Shown here: positions 36,801 through 51,800 of the stretch, in pieces | Layout of the letters: the number at the start of each line of letters is the position of its first letter | How positions within the stretch are numbered: position 1 is the stretch's first letter | Origin: Prostheceraeus crozeri | Taxonomy: Eukaryota > Platyhelminthes > Polycladida > Euryleptidae | DNA length: 64,000 nucleotides | Assembly: GCA_907163375.1 (NCBI GenBank) | Contig: CAJQUW010003469.1 | Span: forward strand, 248,001 to 312,000 | Direction: 5' to 3' | The notes under the pieces: generated by a model | Seen by the model: the letters and a program-made list of their open reading frames with translations, nothing else | Database searches by the model: none | Told to the model about the DNA's origin: nothing | Program-made: the position numbers and the translations under genes

Positions 36801-39800
36801 TTCATATTACCTGCATGGTGCATCTTCTACACAACTGTGCTGAGAAAGTGCGCAGTCACTTTCAAGACGTCGACAGCCTCATTTCGACGATCAAGGCAGT
36901 GACAGTTAAGAACAGGAACCGCTGCAGCATGTTCTCTAAAATTGGGACTCCGCCACAGCCAGTGCTCACTCGCTGGGGTACATGGTTATGTGCGGCCGAG
37001 TATTACGCCAAAAACTTACCGGAAGTGCGCGACATTGTCAATTCCTTCGAAGGAACAGGTATCCTTGTCAGTCGTGCTAAAGCTGCTGTCAATGATGCCA
37101 AAGTTGCAGAGTTACTCGTGAAGATACAGCGCGATTACCAGGAACTACCGAGACTGATCGAAAAGATGGAGAGTTCGAAATACACTCTCAAAGAAGCCCA
37201 CGATGATATTACGACGCTACACTTTAAATAGGACTGTGTGGGCATCGGTGCTTATATTAAAAAGCGCATGCTCAAGAACTGTGACTTTGATGACATCATC
37301 AAATCGAAGCAAGAGAACGTGTCTCCAGCCGTATACGCTGAACTTCAGTGGTGCCAGCCAACTTCTGCTGCAGTTGAGCGGTCATTCTCTATGCTGGGTA
37401 AGCTTCTGCGCAAGAACAGACTTCTCTTGCCTGAAGATGTGTGCAAATATTTGTCTTTGTACTACTACAATAAACTGTAATGGAATAGAATTCTAGATTG
37501 TAAAATTTTTCGTTTTTTAGGTCAAAATTTGTCAAATTTTATCGTTTTTAAAGTCAAAAATTGCTGTTTTTTTTAGGTTAAAAAAATTGCCCTAGTTATA
37601 ATGAAACATTTTTGAAGAGTCAAAAAGTATACATAGATTCATAAAAACGGAAAAGTTTGAAAATACAAATTTTAAATTAGATTTTTTGGCATGAAGGTCT
37701 TCGAATCATGCAGAATAGGCACTATCATTTGAAAGAGGAGACTCGTAATATGGCATCTGGTGGATTTCTAAAAGTCTTATCCATCGGAACATGGAAAAGT
37801 TGAGGGGAGGGGGCACGTGCTGAAAATCACCCAGTCCTGAAAGGGTTACATGCTTAGCCAATAGAGGAATGCTGTCTTACATCATCAGTCTCACTGACAA
37901 GACGAGAGTATTTAGACAAATAAATGCTTGACTTCTTAATTTTGAGACTGCAATTTTTGTATTTTCCAGGGCTTTAATGGACGTGTGGTGGATCTGGACT
38001 TCTCATGTCGTGATCTGCCAACTTTAGCTTGCATCGATGAAAATGGCCTGGTCGTTGTATACACAATCCATCTTATCGATAATAACCTCGATGCTAAACG
38101 AATACTGCAGATCGCCCCAGCATTTCCTTACAGCAATAGCAGTGAACTTCGTCGTTTACGTTGGTGTCCATACGTGCCATCACCAGAAAGTTCAGGTACA
38201 TCATGGCTGGAAGCTATGTTGGCTGTCTCTCATCGTTCAAAACTTGAGCTGTTTGATGTCGATATGCTCGCACAGCAGTATGATAACCTCACAATCAAAT
38301 CGGAACACCTGAAACAAGGATATCTCTCCATCGAGGAACATACTCAGGTAAATCGATTTTCGCAAATCAAATATATGCACTTGTTTTCCACTTTGATCCC
38401 TATGTTCCAAATCTGAATAATCAATGATCTCACCATTTTTTTTTGTGAATTTTTTAGTTATATGGGTAGGCAAGACAAAACGTGAATTCGCAATAATCAC
38501 AGTTGTCGATAGGCCCTATCTACCCTTTTTGTCTTCCAATCTTGAATGCGACGTAAATTGCTACGGAAATGCACCTCTCCAGATACAGACAGTCTCAAAT
38601 TCCGAATTAGGAACCTTATTAGCATGTAAACCCATATCTGTAAATTATCTATGTTAAGATCCTGTGCTGTCTGGCCCTACCCGGTTAGGGATGGCCAAGT
38701 AAACATATTTCTTCTAAATTAAAAATCATTCCATGCAAGCAGCCAGAAAATTCCACAGACTTCTACATGTGCTTGAATTGTAGCATTCATTATAATAGCA
38801 ATCATGCCTAGATTTTTCAAGCATCCTTACAGCCTCCGTTGTACGACTCATTGATGCTCTCAAAAGCTAGGGTTATATGAATGCCCTGGATATTCTTCTG
38901 ATGAATGTTTTCAGAAAAACATCGCAACAATTGAAATAATTGCAATTTCCAGTGTGAAGATCTGCATAATGAACCAGCTGCCTGAACAAAAATAATGGAA
39001 CCATTTTAATTCAATATTTCACAGTTTTGTCTATTTTTCTGTTAACGTTCGCATTTTCAGGCCATTACGGAAATAGCTCCAAGTCCTGATGGATTTGCCA
39101 TTGCTACCGCTAGCCTAGATGGTAGTGTGTATTTCTATGAACTTCCTGAGCAACTTCAATCGAATTATGTGATGAAGTGAGTCTCTCATGTTGATATTGA
39201 ATTTAACTACCGTTTGCATCTCAATTGTAATATTATTTCAGTCGAATGTATCACTGGAAGCCGCATGATGGAAAGCCGGTCAACACACTTATATTTTTGG
39301 ATGATAGACGTCCAGGACACAAAACGTAAGTGTTGATTTCAGTTGCGAAATCCTTCATCATGTATTTTTTCATGTTTGTCAAAATGTCCTTTTTTACTGT
39401 TTAAGTAAGCATGGGCTGATAATATGATGTGAAATATTTCACATCATTCACTTGGGACTTCATAAACTTAAGTTTGTATAACACAATGCTCTCTAGGCAT
39501 GTTTCTCTAAGAAGATAGAATTATTCAAACTCAAATTTTCATCCATCGTGCACGAAATGCTGTGTATAATAGATTTTACAATCAGATAAACCTTGAATTC
39601 AATTCCTAACTAGATGAGATTTATATATATTTATGATAGTCAATTACTTTATGCACTATATAGTAATTTTAGAAAGGTAAGCTTCCCAGAACACGAGCAT
39701 TACACATGCACAGATTTAATGATGCACATGTCCAAGTACTCAAACCTGTTTTTTTGATGATTTTCTACATGTGTATCATAACATAATGCAGCAAATTCTA

Positions 39801-42800
39801 AGTTCGTGGAGGAAAGCACATTGAATATAACCTCGCAGCACAATCACCAGCAGAAGAGACTTATATTTTTTAAATGATGAAATCAAGCTCTAAATAACCT
39901 TTATGTCATCAACAACATTAATCCTCGGAATTACTACTAGCACTCCATGCTTTTTAATCGTTAGATTTCCACCCTTTCTTGTTGCTACTACGAAGCTTTC
40001 CTATGGTAGCCATACATTTATTGTCTTATATACATGCAGTAAATCACAAAATGATGACTTCTTTACCTCTAGATGAATCATGCACCTGATCACGTTATTC
40101 AGGTGCATGATGAAACAATTTAGGTGTGCGTGCTATACACCTCATGCGCACCTAAAATGCCAAGGCTGAAACCCTGTGCCATAGTGATCACATAACAGGA
40201 GATACAATTGATAGAATTACTGCACATAAAAAGTGTACTGGTAGGTGCAAATGATACCGCTTTGTATTTTAATGATCTCCAACATTTTCATGTCAGCAAT
40301 TTTTTATTATTTCTATATAGTTGTTAATCAGTTGTTTTCAAACATTTCGTGTCTGCGGGCCACATGAATGACGTGATCTGGATACACTGACCGCAAGTCA
40401 CTAAGTTGCTATAAAACTTCCATAAACTGATGTCGTCTCAAGATGATCCTCTGATTTAATGATTGAATCAGAATGGATCCTCATATTATTGAGTTGCTTA
40501 ATTACAACGTATGCTTTATATCATTATTCATGATGATTTAATGATTGAATCAGAATGGATCCTCATATTATTAAGTTGCTTAATTACAACATATGCTTTA
40601 TATCATTATTCATGATTTAATGATTGAATCAGAATGGATCCTCATATTATTGAGTTGCTTAATTACAACATACTCGTATGCTTTATATCATTATTCATGT
40701 TCGGGAAGCCGAAGAAACAACGGCTGCTATATCACGTTATGGCTTTGAATTAGACAGCAGCGTTTTTCTTATTACTTTCCTCGCGCATTGAATAATGAAT
40801 GCGAGGTAAAGAACCAACGTTAGTTGTATAAATTCTTAGTAATAATTGCTTTCATTGTCTTTATAAATTGAAAAGATTATATCAATATGTATTTCACCGA
40901 TCTGGTTATTTTGTGTCTAATCTGATTTTGAGCTATGTTTATTATCTGTTAACCGCTTCCTTCTTTTGTTTTTAAATTTTGTTTAATATTTACTTTTCGT
41001 CTATCTTTAGCACAATACTTTCATATCTTTCAGATGTAGATGGCATCGTTCCCACACATTGCTGGTTCAGGGTGTATTGAACTATTGATGGTTCAGTGTA
41101 CTCAAATGTACACGTAGGTTAGTAAGATACACGCATACTTATAATACACTTCTACACGTGGCCTGGGCTCAGTGCTTGATAACGATTTCCATTTGAGTCC
41201 ATCTGTTAACAGTGATCAAGAAATAGTTTCAAGAGTGAGTCTGAGGATTCGGACTCCTCAACCTAGACGATTGTTCACAAATTACAATGCATTCGTTTTA
41301 TACAACAACTATAAGCACGAACTTAAATTATATGAACAACCACATGGGCAAGTCAGTGTTTCGACAATTCCAGTTTATTTCGAGAATGTATGAGCTAATG
41401 CGTTTGTCTGAGATAGCAGCTTGTGAAAATTGCTATACTGAATGATTTTATCTAAAGGATGTTTACATAAAGTGATTGTATACAAGAGTTTGCATGTGAA
41501 ATTCACACATGGGTTTGATAAAATGAGGTGAGGTAAATCAGATGAGAGATAATGGATCTTATTAGGCTTAGCTGCAATGAATCTTGTATTTTGTATCTGT
41601 TTGATGATTTCTCGACGCATTTAAAAAATTCAAACACCTGAAAGCGTCATTGTAAGTTGACTTGAATCCGAAGTTAGGGGTTTACAGGAAATTTGACTTT
41701 GATTGCAATGAATTCATGACTCGAAAAATCTTGAATTTGGTCACACAGACGTGGACACCATGAATCGTGATAATGATAAGTTAGAATTTCATGGAATATG
41801 TAGCTTGATCATGCTTTGCGATTCTGCAGACGCTGGTTAGACATCAGCATCAATTTGAATGTGTGGAGAAAACTTGTAAAAAATAATGTACGTCATTATG
41901 ATAATGCACATTTCCACTCTCATTTTTAGTAGACAGGTTTGCCTGATATAAATAAAAGTACTTATTTTAGGAGGCCTTTCAACTCGTTTTATTCATCATC
42001 AATGCGGTCAATAAGCAGCCTTGTAGTTTGTCGATTGCCGCATGATACGCGGTAAACCAGTTAGAAATGTACAGCAAGTCTTCGACATTTTCAAAGTCCA
42101 TTACGTTTGTATTCCACCTCTACTTCAGTCAGGTGTTGACCTTTTGTAGTTATCATGTTGCATTATTTCGACATAGCTTCAAACTATCACATGCACCTGT
42201 GAGATAGTCAACAATATTCCTATTTCAATATTTTAGCAGAAGCATATTCCAATAAAGTTGACATTTCAATGACTTATACCAAATCCAGGTTTCTTAAAGC
42301 AATAAGTTGCCGTTGTAAATGAGCAAATGAGATTACATAAACTTGTGCTGTTGTGGTGTTATTTATATTTGATTTATTTATTTTTAATGTTTCAATCAAT
42401 CCAACACAAAAGTGAAATTTTTGAAATTAGTTGGACAGCAAAGCGTGTTTTCCCTTGGACATCGTGTTGGATGATCAACAGGAAATGTTTAAAAATGTTT
42501 TAAAGGTTTACAAAAGGAAATGTTTTAAAGGAGAGTAATCAAGAATCGAACTATTCAACATCATTGATAATCATGTAAAATATCGAAAATTTCCTTTCTT
42601 AAGATATGTACAATTTGAGACTGCGTATTTCAGAGCACACAATCCTATTTTCGAAACAAGCCAGGTGGATGATTCAGGACTCAAGCAACACACGCATTGC
42701 AGTTTTTTCATCAGAATAACGACTCTTAATGCCAAGTAGGGAAGTAGCATATATCATTAATATATGATGCATAAAATTCATTAATGCGTCATGACCGTAG

Positions 42801-45800
42801 CTGCATATAGTACTCATAGATTCGAAGCATTCAGCTTCAGTGTCAGTGTACTGAGGAAATTCGTTTAGAGAGATGATTTGTGTAAAATATCATGCCTTTT
42901 TTCAGAAATCTTTGGTGCAATGCTTTGACGGGAACAGACGATAGTCGTGAGTTGCGCATCTGGTCATGCGATCGTTGGGAGGTTATCCAAAGTGTGTGTA
43001 TTAAAGGCCCTCCTTCATCAGATCTGACCGATGAAAATGTGGACCCACCTGGAAAACTTTTCGTGCGCTCCGATCTTTCCGGTCGTCTCATTGTCTTGTC
43101 AGATGTCACTCGTTCCGTCCTCTATGTATTGGAATTGGAAGGTGCAGGAGGCAGTGATGCGCCGGTTCACTGCCGTGGGGTTCATGAATTCGTTTTGGCA
43201 AGCACCTGTTTAGACTTATCAGTAAACAACGTGAAAAGAATCGAAAACGGTAGGTATATTGCTCATCATTTGACCATTTTTTAGAAAACAAGCATGATAA
43301 AATTATTTAGTTTATCCAACTTTGAACCCTTAGATAACTTTTGGATAGTGACAATATATCCTGGTAATCATGGTCCTGCAGTGAAATATGTGTGATTCTA
43401 CTGACATCTGTCGTTCGTTTTTTTTATTCTTTCATTGACTACTTTTAAATTTGAAGGTTACACGTACATCATGCATCAGAAGCAAAGAATAAATGCGAGC
43501 TCAAAGCTTCACTCTCAACGTTTAGAATGTTTTAACTCAGAAATTAATGTTTGGAAGTAGCAATTCACTGTGCATCGATTTCATACGAAATCTACCTTCG
43601 TGCTATCAATTATTCTTATCATCAGTTCTCACTAATAGTCAAATCAGGACTCATGTTCGAAGAAAGCTTAGTTTCATCAGGATGAAACTTTATTACACAG
43701 ATTGATTATTTATCTGAAAATCGACAATTTTTGACTATTTCTTGCAAAATGGAGCATCTTGGTCAATTCAAATCACTTATAGACCAATGGCAAAGTACAA
43801 ATGAAGCTATTTTTAACATGCTCATTATTCATTCACGAATGCATCTGTGAAAGTAGTGCATGAATAATGGCAATATGGTTTAAACACTACTCATAATGAG
43901 AAAAGAAGCTTATCCGGCATTCTCAAGACTTATTCCTGAGGTACTTTTCTTTTCATCTGTAGCACTGCAGGTATGATCGAATTATTTTGTTCATGCTACT
44001 TTTAATGGCATTACAAGTAATATCACCCGTTTGATGCAATAAGTAGTGGATCCCAAGTCACAAAATTATCATCACAGCTTCTGAGGATAGATTGTCATGC
44101 CTCACAATATCTTAGGTGCATTCATTCATTTAGATGCAGTAGCTGTGGGTTTTCTCCACGATATAACTATGGTAGTAGCTGACAACATATAATTTGCATG
44201 TATTTTTAAAAATATCTGAGTTGTATTGAACGCCGTGAAGCCATCCCAATGTCTCAAAATTGTCCTCAGACGTTTTCATGAGATCAAAACATATCGTTTA
44301 TCAAAGTCATCTACAGGGGTCTCACTCGGCAAAAAATCAAAAAATAGCAAAAAATTTTAGAATGTGGCCAAAAAAAGTAAAGAATGGTAAAAAAATGGCA
44401 GATTTTTTACTAGTATCAGCAGTAATTATTTTCTTATTGATATCTCTGTGGTCTAATTCTTAAATGGTGTAGTGGAAATTTCTAGCAATCCAAAATTCAG
44501 CACGTAATTTTGCTGCATGCTTTCATTTCAGTCAATGATTACTTCAATATTATCGGATTCTGTCATCAAATCTCGATAAGGATTCATAACAAACTGCTAC
44601 TAGTTGCAGTTTTTTTTAGTTTTTTAGATTTTGGGATTGTTTGGATTTTGAAGGACATGAAGTTGTTTAAAATTTTATGTTGTTTTTTCAAATTTTAAAT
44701 TGTTACATTTGTTCGTTGATATTTTGTTGATTTTGCGTCTAATAATACAATTTTTGATATCACATGTGATCAGAGTATTTTGATGTAGAATGACTTAAAT
44801 AGCATTTATACTTAGAACAATTTAACTCGTCTCGCATTTGACTTCCGTAGCTAGGTCAATGCTAAAACGTTACTGGGAAAATAACTTGCAATTAAGGACT
44901 ACTTAACCTAGGACGAATGTTTTCAATGGACGATTGGTACTCGAAAAAATCGTATAAGTATCATATAAGGACTGCATCCTGAAAATAAAAAAATCGATTG
45001 TATCGTGGTGAATACTTCATGGTGCACTATTCGCTAAAGTCATTTAGTTTTCTCCATTTTAGAAGAAAAAGAAGGGGCAAAAAATTTTTTGGCACCCTAG
45101 CAAAAAAAGTGGCAAAAAATCCAAAATTTTGGAGTGAGACCCCTGCATCTACCATCAATTTCCGACTGCTACTTAAAACATCAATTCTTATCTAATTCCC
45201 TGTGGAATTCAAATTTTGATTTACTATGTATGGTGACAAGATGGCCGATTTCAAAACTGACGTCACCACTGGAACGAGCGGGCGCCAATGTTGTATTGTT
45301 ATTTTTGGAACGATCGAATCATGGGAACATAGCTCGGGAAAAGAAGGGTTGTTAAACTTTTTATTGAATGTTGTAGAGTGTAGATGCAAATTCAGAGAAA
45401 TGTTATAGAATTTTATAGCAGCACCTTGCAACCTTTGACTAGTGTTAATAGGAAGTGTATATTTCTCTATTGGTCACGAGAAGCAATCTTCATTAAAGAC
45501 TTAATATAGACGTCCGGCAACAGCACATGATTTTCTATTTTTGTCCTTATAAGTGAATAGTCATGCATGTCATATTCCGGTACCTATAATACATTGTACT
45601 AACTGAATTCATGAAACACGGAAACCAAATGATTCTTTCTTTGACTGAATACCATCCTGATCTATTAATTACAAGGGCAAAAGGAGACAGTCATTGTTCA
45701 AATATGATTAACAAATTTATCTTATCTTTCTTAGATTCGATGGACGGCTTCAGTAATGTATCGGTGGAGATCAATGCATCTGGAATCTATCCAAAGTAAG

Positions 45801-48800
45801 TCCCAGTTTTGAACTCTGGTCACTCCCAGGATGTCTTTAATGTGTTGACATAATACCTAACCTCATAAAGTTTAAAACTTTATAAAGTTTATAAAGTTTA
45901 AACTTAATAAAGTTATTCATTCTACTATTAATTTCTCATCAATCATTCTAACTGAATGAATATATAATGTGCGATTAAATTGCATTTCATTGTTTTCCTT
46001 CATTCAACGTTTAACAAGCATTTTTGTGGTGTAGTGTGGTATTTACTGTTTTGAATATCTTATCTGCAGACCTCCCACTCGTCCTGAAATTTCTAAAATT
46101 GTCCTGAAAGTCCTGAAGTATGTCGATTTTCTTACAATTTTTCCGTGCAGTTCAACTGAAGATATCATTTTTAGCGAAAACTGTCTGAAGTTATGCTTAG
46201 ACCGGTTGTCAGTTATCAGATGTGAAATGAATTTGCTGGTACACAGAACCAAATAAAATGTAGTTAGGTACATTTATTTTAGGAGTGCAGGGAGTTGAGC
46301 GCCCCTGGTTTGCCGATCTATTAAAGAAACATGAATTCAAACGATCAAGTTCATCTGAAATGGTTCCTATTATATAGCAAGAATTTCTGATAAAAACTTG
46401 AGTTTTGTTTTTATGTTCATTTAAGTTGGACCCAGTAGGTATAGAACTTGGTGGTTTGAGCTGTCTTGACAAAATTTGAGATGGGCCTAGTTTGATTTTT
46501 AACCAAATTCCGAGATAAAAAAATCATTGACAAAAAACTGATGATAATAATGACATATGATATTATTAGGCTAAGTGGAAATCGGAATTCGTCGCTTGGA
46601 TAAATCAACTAAGATACAACTACGAGTAAATTGAAAAGTTGATCACGGAAAACGAATTCTAGGACACTACTTAGTTTGACAGAATGACTTTTCGATTGAC
46701 CACTTTACTAGGAGGGGACCATAGAGATAATGATGCGTTAACTCTCGCATGGTAACGCAATACAGTCAACAACCTGTTGTCAAACGATGGGATGTCGCTG
46801 AGTGAGGAGTCTATAGTATCAGAAAGGATTGTCAAGGATGCTATTCGCTTATTTGGTTCCGTGACTTCTGTACCTATCACAAAGAAAATGATGCAATCAA
46901 TTAACAGAGCACGCTCAGAGTATACTCGTCATCTCGAAGATGAAAAAGAGAGAAGGCACTTTGAAGATGAAAAATCAAAAGAAGATGAATTAAAACTATG
47001 ATTAACTATGATTAGAGCAAATCAACAAGGATTCAGCCCATTTACTGGAATAGTTGAAGGAACAAGCATTATTGGAATCTCGTCACGAAAGTGAAATGGC
47101 TTATATAAAACAATTGACAAACGAATCAACATCTAAACTTGACTCTGCATTGAAGTCATCTAATCTGACGAACGCTCGAGTTGCACAAGTTACGTTATCC
47201 GCTGGTAATGATAGGCTGAGTGAAACATGTGTGCAATTACATAATATTCGTGAAACCAAAGAGCAACTCAAAGGGAAAATATTCAACATGAAAACGAGAG
47301 TGAAGACGCGCCGTGTTCTTCCAAATAAATTAAAACTTTGCTATAGTGCTGAAAAACATGAACTTAATATCATTAAAAAAGAATTTTGTTAAATTTCGAT
47401 TGTTTACCATTTGTTAATGATTGTTTATAATAAAAGTGGTAAAAGAGCAGCTGTTAGGGATGGTTGAGGCTGCTGCGAAAAAAGGGTCTTGAAATTGTCC
47501 TGAAATATGAAAAAGTAGCGTGGGAGGCCTGTATCTGCCATGATTATATGCCCATATTCTTGCGCACTGATCGTCATATTAGACATAACCCTAATTGCAT
47601 GAGGCAACGTAGGACAGTCCCCTATCTTTCCTCTTTCGCTATTTTCACGATCTTTCTTCGTGATGAACCAATAATCTGGACTCAAAAGTCACGTTACGCA
47701 ATTGAATTTTTTGATCCTGACACCCAGGCTTCTAGATATCATATTCTTTAGGATCTTTATCCCCTTGACGCGATTGTGCAATTGTTGAGAATCTGTCAAA
47801 AGTCAATAATTTTTTTGTACGCAAGTTTCAAAAAATGGATGTTTCATCAGCTTCTCTCCAATTTTATGTGAATGCTGTTGACATAGATACCTATCTGATG
47901 TACATACATATTCAGTAGATGTTGTCAGAAACATTATATAGATTGGATATAGCTTCCTAGAAGGATGATAATTTTCCGCAGATCCGCTGAATTCCGCAGT
48001 GCCCCATAAGTCTGCTTAGTGTGTTTTTTATTATTTTTTTTTCTATTTAGGGAATGAATTAGCGGGGGGGCAGATTATTAGGACTGAGACGCCCTAGTAT
48101 ACTGCACACAGTATATAGACTTCTTTATACCATCATTATCAGGACCCATTCTTGTGTTCATTCATCCTCCTGTATAAACAAGTTTAACTTGATGTCCGAT
48201 AATTTTCTGGTCGTTGGTACTTCTGATGAGCTTCTTCCATCGCTGTCGATTCTCCGTCTTATAGGCTGATTCTATTCTCGTCTATCTCCTCTGTTGTTCG
48301 CAAGTCACAGTCTATCAATCCGCTGTCCTTTAATCTGCACACATGGTCAAAGATTACCAACTTCCGTTTCCGAATAATGTCGAGGACATTTCCCTTTATG
48401 CGGATATTCCGATGTTATTTCCTCGTTACTAACCCTGTAATACCACTTGATGCTAAAGAGTAGCAAAAACGTTGTAGACTCATGTTGAGTTCATGTAATC
48501 GACTGTAAAATAACTTTTGCTGATTGAGGTAGATGGTATAGCAATTTCGCTGTAGAGCGGATGCACTCCGACCAATAAATTTTGTTGGAATCTCAACGCT
48601 TCAATTTTATTGACTTCGTCATGAAAGATGATGACCAATGTGCACTGAGAGGCGGGCGACACAAAACATGAACTTAGAGCTTGAAAAAAAATCCAGTGTG
48701 TAATTTAACTGATTCCGGCTTCGCCCTGTACAACTCGACCCGCAGGAAGACCATAGGGCTCGTATCCGCCCCGCTCGACAGGTTAGGGCACATTTTCGAA

Positions 48801-51800
48801 CATCAAAAATCCAAAACGACGGTTCAGTTGGTGGCCAATTATGTTCTAGGGCAACATAGCATCCAACCCAAGAGTAGGCTGTGCAAAACAAGTAGGTGGA
48901 GAATTGCAGAGTGACTGGTTGACATGGAATCTGCCGGATTATGTCAAGACGAACAACAATATTCCTGTTGCAAGTAAATGAAAAATAAGCGAATCTCTAT
49001 TTCGCCCATAATGGAATTGTTGCATGAGCTTGGACTACCCTGGGCTTGATAATGGAAAACTTGGAAGCTGGGGCTTGTGATCCATGGTTTATTTTAAAAT
49101 CTTTCAAGACCCGGGATTACAAACAATAAATACTGATTATCCTGAGCAAACATGTACCACGTACCGACTGCATCTACCAACTCTTGCTGCCTAGCAACCG
49201 ACGTCTTTAACTGGTTTCAGTGATGAGAATTCAACTTCGCCATCTTGTTATGTCGTCATACCTAAAGCATGTCGAACAAATGAAAGCAGATAAGATTAAT
49301 GAAACGGAGTCATATATTGGACAAAGGTCCCTAACATTCGTATAGATTGTATGTTTGTCACCATGAATATGATGCGGCCTGTGTACGGGGTCATGGAGTA
49401 CTGTGGCGACGCTGGCTGCCGAATGATCAATTTGATCTCGGTCAATCAGGTCCAGAGTTTTGCTTTTTGCCGGCACTGATAATGGGTTGTCATGTGCCTC
49501 AACTCAACAGAATCATATGATGATGCATCGCTGTCATCTGACGATCAACGGTGTGTACGTCAAATCAGACAAAAGGTGAACGTTCGATATTATCCAATCA
49601 TCACTTGCCATTCACGTTTATTTAAGCGAAATATCATATAACGACAAATTATTGAATCAGATTTGGAAGTCTGGGTGTGCAGAACAATTTCAATCAGAGC
49701 ATCGTCGATAATGGAACTGGTAAGTCGGTGAATATTATCTTGTAGCATTATCTATATAATCAATAGGTCTATCATGCTTAACTAATGTACTCCTTACCCT
49801 TAAGTTTTTAAGGCTTTTTGTATATTTTCCTCTTCGCATTTTAACGTTTTTAAGTTCTAAAATCCTAGAAGCAATAGAAACGTACATTTTCTGCTCGAAC
49901 TTTTCAATAAGTAATGTATGAACGATAAAACAGATAAGAGCTGACGATTGTTTGCTTCATTCACAATACACGAAGAGATTGTTAGAGAGGTGAGGTGGAC
50001 TATACATCAATCAAATCAACAATATGTTAGTACAAGCAAACATCCCAAGTCTATTTGGTATTAAAAGGAAATTCGGCTAAGAAGTAAAAATATCAGATGA
50101 AAAACGAAGTTTCAACGCAACTGCTCCCTCACTAGGGCTTGTACGACGCTGAGTGCTAGCAGTCACTTTTCGCTCGTTGAGATACGAAAGTAGGAGATCT
50201 TACTTTTAGTCTGGATGCCCTTCTATTCGAATTCTAGCGACGCTCTATTTCAAGACCTAAACATGGCAAAGCCAAGCACTTAATCCACTGTACCACGCAG
50301 ACCACTTCCTAATATAGTGGAGTTATCACAATTTCGGAATGCTACTGTTAATGGAAGGATTAAACAAAAGGGATTTTTCAGCATGCATGGACATCACAAC
50401 ATACAGTTCAAGTACCGTATTTCTTCGAATAATAGCCACTATTAAAAACTGTACATCTCGGCTGCGGCTACTATTCGAGGACGGCTACTATTAAAAAGTC
50501 CCATGGTCAGTAGCTTGACTGATGCGACGGGACGAAAATTTTGACTTGAAATTGATTTCCTTGTTCATCTGCTGATCACAGGGAAATTATGAGCGTGCAT
50601 AGAAGTTGATTTTAGCGCTCTTGGTATGGATAACTAGAAAGGAAATTCAGCGAAATCTGCGGCGTTGCACAAGCAGAACCTGTTCGGTGGGCAGAAACCA
50701 TAGAACTTAACACAATTTGAATAGGAGAATTAAATAACTACTGAACTGCTCAAGTATGTATTAAAGTCGATCAATGCTTGTAGGCCTACGGAAATTACCG
50801 GTATACCTAGTTTAGAATTCGAATTTAAGAAGGCATGAAACAGGCCTCATCTTATTTTTAACGTATGCATGTGGCTGGTATATTCATACACTGTAATGTA
50901 GGCCTTTATGTTATAACCGCTAGACCTAATTATGTAGAAATAGGTAAGATGCAGGCATCTATATTAAACTTTTGATATTTAGGAAATGGGTGTGTACGGC
51001 ATTGCTGAGTTCTCGAGAACCGTTGCCTCGAATGGTATTATTAGTCAGGGTGTATAACGACTGGAAAAGTCAAGGAAAAATAGTTTGACTGGAAAAGTCA
51101 GGGAAATTTGCATTTCGACCTGGAAATTTCCAGGTTTGATTGTAAGCGTGGAATAAAGCTGACTTTTTTCTTCTTGGTGGATTTTTGTCAATGAAATTGT
51201 CAGCTTTGAACCAGAATAATGAATCAGAACCAGTTTCCCACAAGGGGCAGATGGATGTCCATGTGCGTCTTTGGTTAGATGATCGAGTGATGACAAGATA
51301 TCTCACTTCTCAGTTTCTTGGACATGCCTCGTCATCCCAGCTGTTCAATGCCCTGAATGAGTCATTGAAACGCCTTGACACCTCAAAACTGTTGCAGATT
51401 GCCATGGATGGACCAAATGTTAATCAAGCGACACTTCGCTTGATGAAAGAGGGTCGAGAGCACGAAACTGATTTCCTTGAGATGGGAACTTGTTCTCTGC
51501 ACATTGTTGATGGAGCTTTACGCACTGGAGACAAAAGTATCAACATCATGAAGTTCTTGCGTAGCTGCTGGGAAGTTTTCAAAAATCTTCCGTCACGACG
51601 GGCAGATTACCTGCACTATTCGGTGACAAAAATTCCTAAAGTTCCGCCAAAATATTGTGCCACTCGTTGAATTGAAAATGTAGCCTACGCTGAAAAAGTT
51701 ATCGAGGAAATCCCAAATCTGGAGGCTTACGTCGAAAATGTCACGAAATTCAAGAAGGAACCTGATTCGAACTCGTGCATAACGATGAAGGAAATGTTGA

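Noticed and set aside
44260-45200. GGCAAAAAA-rich open frames as coding sequence
   Set aside because: They lie in the subterminal repeats of the hAT element at 44314-45145.
48619-48914. Overlapping frames on both strands as exons
   Set aside because: No family match and no splice sites that join EDC4; probably a repeat fragment.
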